From: Lachnospiraceae bacterium UBA7784
Lineage (GTDB): Bacteria > Bacillota > Clostridia > Lachnospirales > Lachnospiraceae
DNA length: 26,766 nt
Direction of reading: 5' to 3'
NCBI GenBank assembly: GCA_002480925.1
Contig: DLDA01000038.1
Span: 1 to 26,766, forward strand
Part shown: piece after piece, positions 25,890 to 26,766 of the stretch
How the letters are laid out: every line of letters starts with the position of its first letter
How positions within the stretch are numbered: the first letter of the stretch is position 1
The notes under the pieces: model-generated
Databases searched by the model: none
Told to the model about the DNA's origin: nothing
What the model saw: only the letters and a program-made list of their open reading frames with translations
Translations under genes and position numbers: made by a program

Positions 25890-26059
25890 CGGTTTGAATC
25901 TATAGTGAAAATATCAGCTTGGCAGGAAAGTTTTGTTGGTGCTGTCGTGTGTTGCACAGGCCTATAGTGAAAATATCTGCTCAGCCAGTGAAATCTTTTG
26001 GTGTTGCATTGAGTCGGATTGACCTGTTGTGAAAATCAATGGCATATATTGGATTTGTG
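25874..26059 (+). repeat. Right half of the 62-bp repeat array (three units, plus strand)
   Basis: Three units on the plus strand with first boxes at 25874-25880 TTGGTAC, 25936-25942 TTGGTGC and 25998-26004 TTGGTGT. Second boxes begin at 25900 and 25962 (both CTATAGTGAAAATATC) and 26024 (CTGTTGTGAAAATC). The period is exactly 62 bp and the distance between the box starts is 26 nt in every unit. The first two units also share GCT and GC further on. A fourth unit at 26060 is not recognisable. Bases 26060-26134 show no gene or clear signal. Confidence 0.82.
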
Positions 26060-26134
26060 TATATCTGGCTAAAGTGGACCGGATATGATATTATTCTATC
26101 ATAACTGGCAATACTAGCTTACATGGGAAATAGT

Positions 26135-26338
26135 ATGTCTGAATAAGATTTGAACTCGCTTGAAAACAGAGTTCATGAGCTTGAAAAAGAGAATCGGTAT
26201 CTGAAAAGTCTGCTTGATAAAGCAGGAATTTCTTATGCTTTGCCACAACCATCGCATTCGGATGATGCTATGCAGGCTGATCAGGGGAGCAGAATTGTCC
26301 ATGTTACGATTTCAAATATAGATATAGGTGATATATGA
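26135..26338 (+). pseudogene. Coiled-coil leader fragment with a stop at codon 4 (helicase/TOTE-primase-like N-terminus)
   Basis: ATG 26135 reads M-S-E, then TAA at 26144-26146, then continues in frame as DLNSLENRVHELEKENRYLK and SLLDKAGISYALPQ. The heptad pattern of Leu and charged residues is a coiled coil. From memory it resembles the N-terminal leader of large clostridial DEAD/DEAH helicases and TOTE-type primase proteins, in which a segment like DQGSRI precedes the catalytic domain; here the frame ends soon after DQGSRIVHVTIS. A TTG at 26150 could restart a 62-residue peptide. The TGA at 26336-26338 overlaps the next ATG. The best reading is a remnant whose catalytic part is gone; a functional small coiled-coil peptide is the alternative. 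Confidence 0.5.
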
Positions 26339-26766
26339 AACAGGAACACAAACGTCTTATAGACAAGAGCATAGAGGCATTTATTATGGGGCTGGAGGTC
26401 TATAATAAGCCTACAATCAGGTACAGGGTTGAGGGATATGAGCCGCTTACGAATGAGCAGATAAGGATGAAGTATTCGCCTGAGGTGGCAGAGAAGCTTA
26501 TACAGCAGGCGAATGAAATAGATGTGCTCAGCAGTACATATGCTTCAGACAAGTTTGCCATAAATATCCGGCAGAATCTGTATATTACCAAAAAGAAGGA
26601 TGAGGCAGATTTTAAGGTATCAATAGAAAACGGATCTGATAATAAAGTTGCCATCGTAAAGGAACTTAAGGATCCGGCGGACACTCATAAATATACATTC
26701 AATACTGTTATCACTGCCATTAGAGAAAAAATGGCGAAGAATAATGAGGCTTCATCAGTTTGTGTG
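26335..26766 (+). CDS. DUF3644-like protein lacking its central segment, 3' end outside window
   Basis: 144 residues visible, running off the window end. The N-terminus (LIDKSIEAFIMGLEVYNKPT then IRYRVEGY) and the later part (EPLTNEQIRMKYSPEVAEKL, FAINIRQNLYITKKKDEADF, VKELKDPADTHKYTF) match DUF3644-domain proteins as I remember them. In those, about 100-110 residues lie between the two parts, including NAWELMLKA and an RNTSTH-type motif. Here RVEGY joins directly to EPLTNEQ in frame. The missing part would hold the Rx4H residues typical of HEPN-like nucleases, so the product is probably inactive (inference). Translation is coupled to the preceding leader by an ATGA overlap. Confidence 0.68.
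   Translation, partial: MKQEHKRLIDKSIEAFIMGLEVYNKPTIRYRVEGYEPLTNEQIRMKYSPEVAEKLIQQANEIDVLSSTYASDKFAINIRQNLYITKKKDEADFKVSIENGSDNKVAIVKELKDPADTHKYTFNTVITAIREKMAKNNEASSVCV

Noticed and set aside
25694..25900. Reading frames across the repeat array (for example one of 69 residues at 25688-25897)
   Set aside because: It has no convincing ribosome binding site, overlaps the guaA terminator and the repeats, and its sequence resembles no family I know.
25694..26059. CRISPR array
   Set aside because: The period of 62 bp would fit repeat plus spacer, but only two short boxes per unit are conserved, the units change strand at a central axis, and no cas gene is visible. CRISPR repeats are nearly identical along their length and lie in one direction.

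Overview
The window looks like a chromosomal segment of a Gram-positive anaerobe in Clostridia, most likely Lachnospiraceae or a close relative. The evidence is the clostridial-type ThiC tail, the ECF transporter module, the AIR-synthase-family / Lrp / aminotransferase cluster, a VanW-domain protein, strong GGAGG ribosome binding sites and many abutting or overlapping genes. This placement is inference from protein resemblance; no rRNA or other marker gene is present. No tRNA, rRNA, insertion sequence or intact mobile element was seen.

Layout. 1-844: 3' part of thiC and a strong terminator. 868-1537: promoter and thrH-like HAD phosphatase. 1573-7225: a tightly packed signalling block of a chemoreceptor with a very basic N-terminal extension, a sugar-binding-type lipoprotein, a DUF308 membrane protein, an 83-residue unknown protein, an HD-GYP c-di-GMP phosphodiesterase and a TetR-type regulator. 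7356-8554: MntP-like membrane protein overlapping nth (endonuclease III). 8556-9200 (minus): membrane-anchored helical repeat protein ending 2 nt from nth. 9254-16011: VanW-domain protein, AIR-synthase-family protein (92-nt frame-shifted overlap), Lrp/AsnC regulator, class I/II aminotransferase, a single-chain double EcfA ATPase and EcfT. 16033-17519: promoter, CobO-like ATPase, dapA and a bidirectional terminator. 17526-19691 (minus): dapB and a uraA-type permease. 19767-23375: promoter, upp, trkA, trkH. 23378-23896 (minus): unknown protein ending 2 nt from trkH. 24043-25695: guaA and its terminator.

Most of this is ordinary housekeeping: thiamin, lysine/peptidoglycan precursors (dapA and dapB facing each other), pyrimidine salvage (uraA and upp divergent, sharing a control region), potassium uptake (trkA-trkH), GMP synthesis and vitamin uptake.

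The unusual part is the last kilobase, beyond the guaA terminator. It holds an array of six degenerate units with a period of about 62 bp, three on each strand, arranged symmetrically about an axis near 25866. In every unit a TTGGTGC-like box lies exactly 26 nt before a CTATAGTGAAAAT-like box. It is followed by a coiled-coil leader peptide with a stop at codon 4, and that peptide overlaps (ATGA) a DUF3644-like gene that appears to lack its central segment. This resembles the decayed edge of an accessory element inserted behind guaA. The array is the strongest candidate for something not yet described.
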